Positions 62,208-64,000 of a stretch of 64,000 bases of DNA are shown here, piece by piece. Position 1 is the stretch's first letter; each line of letters begins with the position of its first letter. The position numbers and the translations under genes were made by a program. The stretch spans positions 186,001-250,000 of the forward strand of contig JBKBNI010000001.1 in NCBI GenBank assembly GCA_046295455.1, in the 5' to 3' direction. A model generated the notes under the pieces. The model was given only the letters and a program-made list of their open reading frames with translations, searched no databases and was not told the DNA's origin. This DNA is from Thermaurantimonas sp046295455 (GTDB taxonomy: Bacteria > Bacteroidota > Bacteroidia > Flavobacteriales > Schleiferiaceae).

Positions 62208-64000
62208 TTATTTCTGTTCCGGTTCGTTTACAAAATTTTTTTCGTAATCTTTTCTGCCCAATACGGTGTCATAAAGTCCAATGTCTTGTCCTTCATGTCT
62301 GTTGATTCCGATATATTCCAAACTCGCATCTTCGTAGCGCTTGAATTTGTACACGGCATCATTCATCAAGGCAGAATTGAACACGCCAAGACTTACCAGT
62401 AATTCAAAGTCTCTGACCGAAAGTCCCGTTACTTTTTTGAAAAGTCCCGGCTCCAATTGTGTGATCACATCTCTAAGACTTCTCTCCCGGTAGTCGGTCA
62501 GGTACATAAATACGGGAATACGGGTAGCAAACTTAATGAGTTTCTCCTGGATTTGCTTTCTCAGACTTTTGTATTCCTTTTCCGCATCTGTAAGTTCCTT
62601 TTTCTCTTTCTTGCTCAGTCCGCGGTCGTTGGCTTCTTTCTTTGCTTTTTTAACGGCCTCCGACTTGTTGATAATGGTTTCTATGTCTTGATTCAAATTC
62701 CGGAAGCCTTCTATATTCATCAAGGCTTTCATTGCTTCTTCGTTTGCCATCAATCGGGCAAGGGTGTTGTTGTCCACATTCACGAGTAAGGCGCTTTCCC
62801 AGCGCCTTGCCAAAAGCGTTGCGGTGGTGCCGCTCATGGCCATATCCAAAATTCCAGCGGCATCTACTTGCTTCATCGAGCTGCCATCATAAGCCAATAC
62901 AGGCAGGAAGTTGATAAACTCTTCTACGTTCTTTTCGGGGTTCGATTCGTTAACATTCAGTCGGCAAGCATAATCAGCAATTTGTCTTAATGCACGATCG
63001 GGAGCAAAGTCAAAAACATAACATTCTTCTTTCAGTATTTCTTCTTTGTTTGGCGATTTGCTGTCGGGGTTTTTAATGACCCAAGGCGTTTGCACACGAA
63101 ATGCCGCTTGAAAATAGGTCTCGGGACTGGAAGAATTTCGCAACATAAAAATCCCTGTCCACGGTTTTACCGAAACGCCTGTGGTGAGTTTGCCACACGA
63201 AAGCGTAATGGTTTTGGATTCCAAAGGATTGTCGGTCATGGCATCTAAAACCGGGGGCAAGGCTTCTATGCCAATGCCGGCTTGCGTACCTGCCGCAACC
63301 ACCACTTTGTAATCGTGGTAAAAGGTGTTTTGTCTTTTCTGAAGCAAATTTGCCATCGCATAGCAAGCCGATACGCTGGGCAAAAACCAAAAGGTGTGAT
63401 TGAGCACTTTGAGCAATGGAGCGTGTGAAAACGGCAAGGGCGGTTTTTTAGCTCCCATTTTCAAAAGGTCAACGGTGGTTTCGCTGAACGAACCACGAAT
63501 TAAGTCCAACCATTTTTGTACTTCATCTTCGTATTTGAAGCAGGCTTTTCGTCCTTCCCCTTCGGCCTTGAAGAAGAGGTTCAAATCAAAACCGTCAAAC
63601 TCGCCTTGCAGCGCAATTTGGCGAATGGAATCGGGTAATTGGTAGGTGAGCATGACCATTTGGGGCAGGGCGGCATAGGGGTTTGGGCCTTTTGTATCGT
63701 CCCAATTTTCTTTTGCTCGTTGTTCGTCTGAATACGTCCAATTGAAAATTTGCTCTTCGATAAATTCACCTGAACTAATTGCCCGAAATGGCGTACCTGA
63801 CAAATACAAATAATGATGGGTGCTGATTGGGATAATCTTCTCTAAGTGTTCCGCTTTGTCTTCTTCGGCAATCCCTTCTTTTTCAATCTTTTTGTATGCC
63901 TCAATTTCCTTCTCGGCTTCTAAATCTTTACCGAATAAATCTTTGGCATTTTCTCGCCAAGCCCCAAAATGATATTCGTCAAAAATGACACAATCCCACA
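62208..64000 (-). CDS. SF2 helicase, restriction/defence type (5' end outside the window)
   Basis: The frame is open past the end of the window; the visible 597 residues start just before motif II, VIFDEYHFGAW (DExH box). Motif III is LYLSGTPFR, motif V TLSCGKLTTGVSVKPW and motif VI SPETYFQAAFRVQTPW. The C-terminus has a Lys/Glu-rich coiled coil (EAVKKAKKEANDRGLSKKEK) and a domain ending KFKRYEDASLEYIG. The order is that of type III/I-like restriction helicases or related defence ATPases. The N-terminal nuclease or motif I and the partner methyltransferase are not visible. It is separated from the M16 genes by a terminator, and the ~180 bp between holds no gene. Confidence 0.7.
   Translation of the reverse strand, partial: WDCVIFDEYHFGAWRENAKDLFGKDLEAEKEIEAYKKIEKEGIAEEDKAEHLEKIIPISTHHYLYLSGTPFRAISSGEFIEEQIFNWTYSDEQRAKENWDDTKGPNPYAALPQMVMLTYQLPDSIRQIALQGEFDGFDLNLFFKAEGEGRKACFKYEDEVQKWLDLIRGSFSETTVDLLKMGAKKPPLPFSHAPLLKVLNHTFWFLPSVSACYAMANLLQKRQNTFYHDYKVVVAAGTQAGIGIEALPPVLDAMTDNPLESKTITLSCGKLTTGVSVKPWTGIFMLRNSSSPETYFQAAFRVQTPWVIKNPDSKSPNKEEILKEECYVFDFAPDRALRQIADYACRLNVNESNPEKNVEEFINFLPVLAYDGSSMKQVDAAGILDMAMSGTTATLLARRWESALLVNVDNNTLARLMANEEAMKALMNIEGFRNLNQDIETIINKSEAVKKAKKEANDRGLSKKEKKELTDAEKEYKSLRKQIQEKLIKFATRIPVFMYLTDYRERSLRDVITQLEPGLFKKVTGLSVRDFELLVSLGVFNSALMNDAVYKFKRYEDASLEYIGINRHEGQDIGLYDTVLGRKDYEKNFVNEPEQK

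Noticed and set aside
1..64000. CRISPR arrays, IS elements, prophage or secondary-metabolite clusters
   Set aside because: No regularly spaced repeats, transposases, integrases or megasynthase genes were seen in reading both strands.

Overview
The window comes from a Bacteroidota genome, probably a free-living, exopolysaccharide-forming member near Saprospiria, Chitinophagia or Cytophagia. The evidence is a SusC/SusD pair, further TonB receptors (one with a DUF4249 lipoprotein), proteins with T9SS C-terminal sorting domains, LruC-domain proteins, lineage families DUF4296 and DUF4837, a polyprenol-phosphate mannosyltransferase/pyrC/DUF4296 neighbourhood, and promoters of the TTG-N17-23-TAnnTTTG type. 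The genus cannot be fixed from sequence reading alone. No transposase, phage gene or CRISPR array was seen.

Layout. 1-6 kb: the end of an ArnT/GT39-type membrane glycosyltransferase, a FecA-like receptor, tRNA-Asn next to a gene-free stretch, an orphan ABC ATPase, and a MazG-like/NTF2-like gene pair. 6-15.6 kb: a secreted M36 metalloprotease, a lipoprotein/LruC pair, Smr-less mutS2, a GH13 lipoprotein and threonine aldolase. 15.9-24.6 kb: a SusCD pair, then a short polysaccharide operon (flippase, Wzz, O-antigen ligase). 24.7-35.4 kb: mostly housekeeping genes (Fur-family regulator, purA, Nudix, PlsC-like acyltransferase, pheS, acylphosphatase), interrupted by two tandem MbnP-like lipoproteins, a LamG/T9SS protein and two small paralogous lipoproteins. 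35.8-39.9 kb: a membrane-anchored transglutaminase-like protein and a TonB receptor/DUF4249 pair.

39.9-49.3 kb is the most distinctive region. It is a tightly packed, apparently eight-gene minus-strand operon: metallo-beta-lactamase-fold hydrolase, flippase, sigma-54 (NtrC-type) regulator, HPt, single-domain receiver, receiver-sugar-transferase fusion, half-size TolC-like protein and Wzc-like protein. A glycosyltransferase diverges from it. It reads as an exopolysaccharide machine with a phosphorelay inside its own operon. The initiating transferase carries a receiver with Glu instead of Asp at the phosphoacceptor site, and the Wzc-like protein has lost the kinase Walker lysine.

49.4-62 kb: an acetyl-CoA hydrolase/4-hydroxybutyrate CoA-transferase, a second LruC protein (here fused to the N-terminal domain that is a separate gene at 10.3 kb), a five-gene operon (mannosyltransferase, pyrC, DUF4296, mltD, DUF4837) and an M16 peptidase pair. 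The DUF4296 gene contains a GC-rich, hairpin-forming repeat inserted in frame. The two LruC loci share a nearly identical 32-bp palindromic element about 90 bp upstream of their start codons. The window ends inside an SF2 helicase of restriction/defence type whose N-terminus lies outside.
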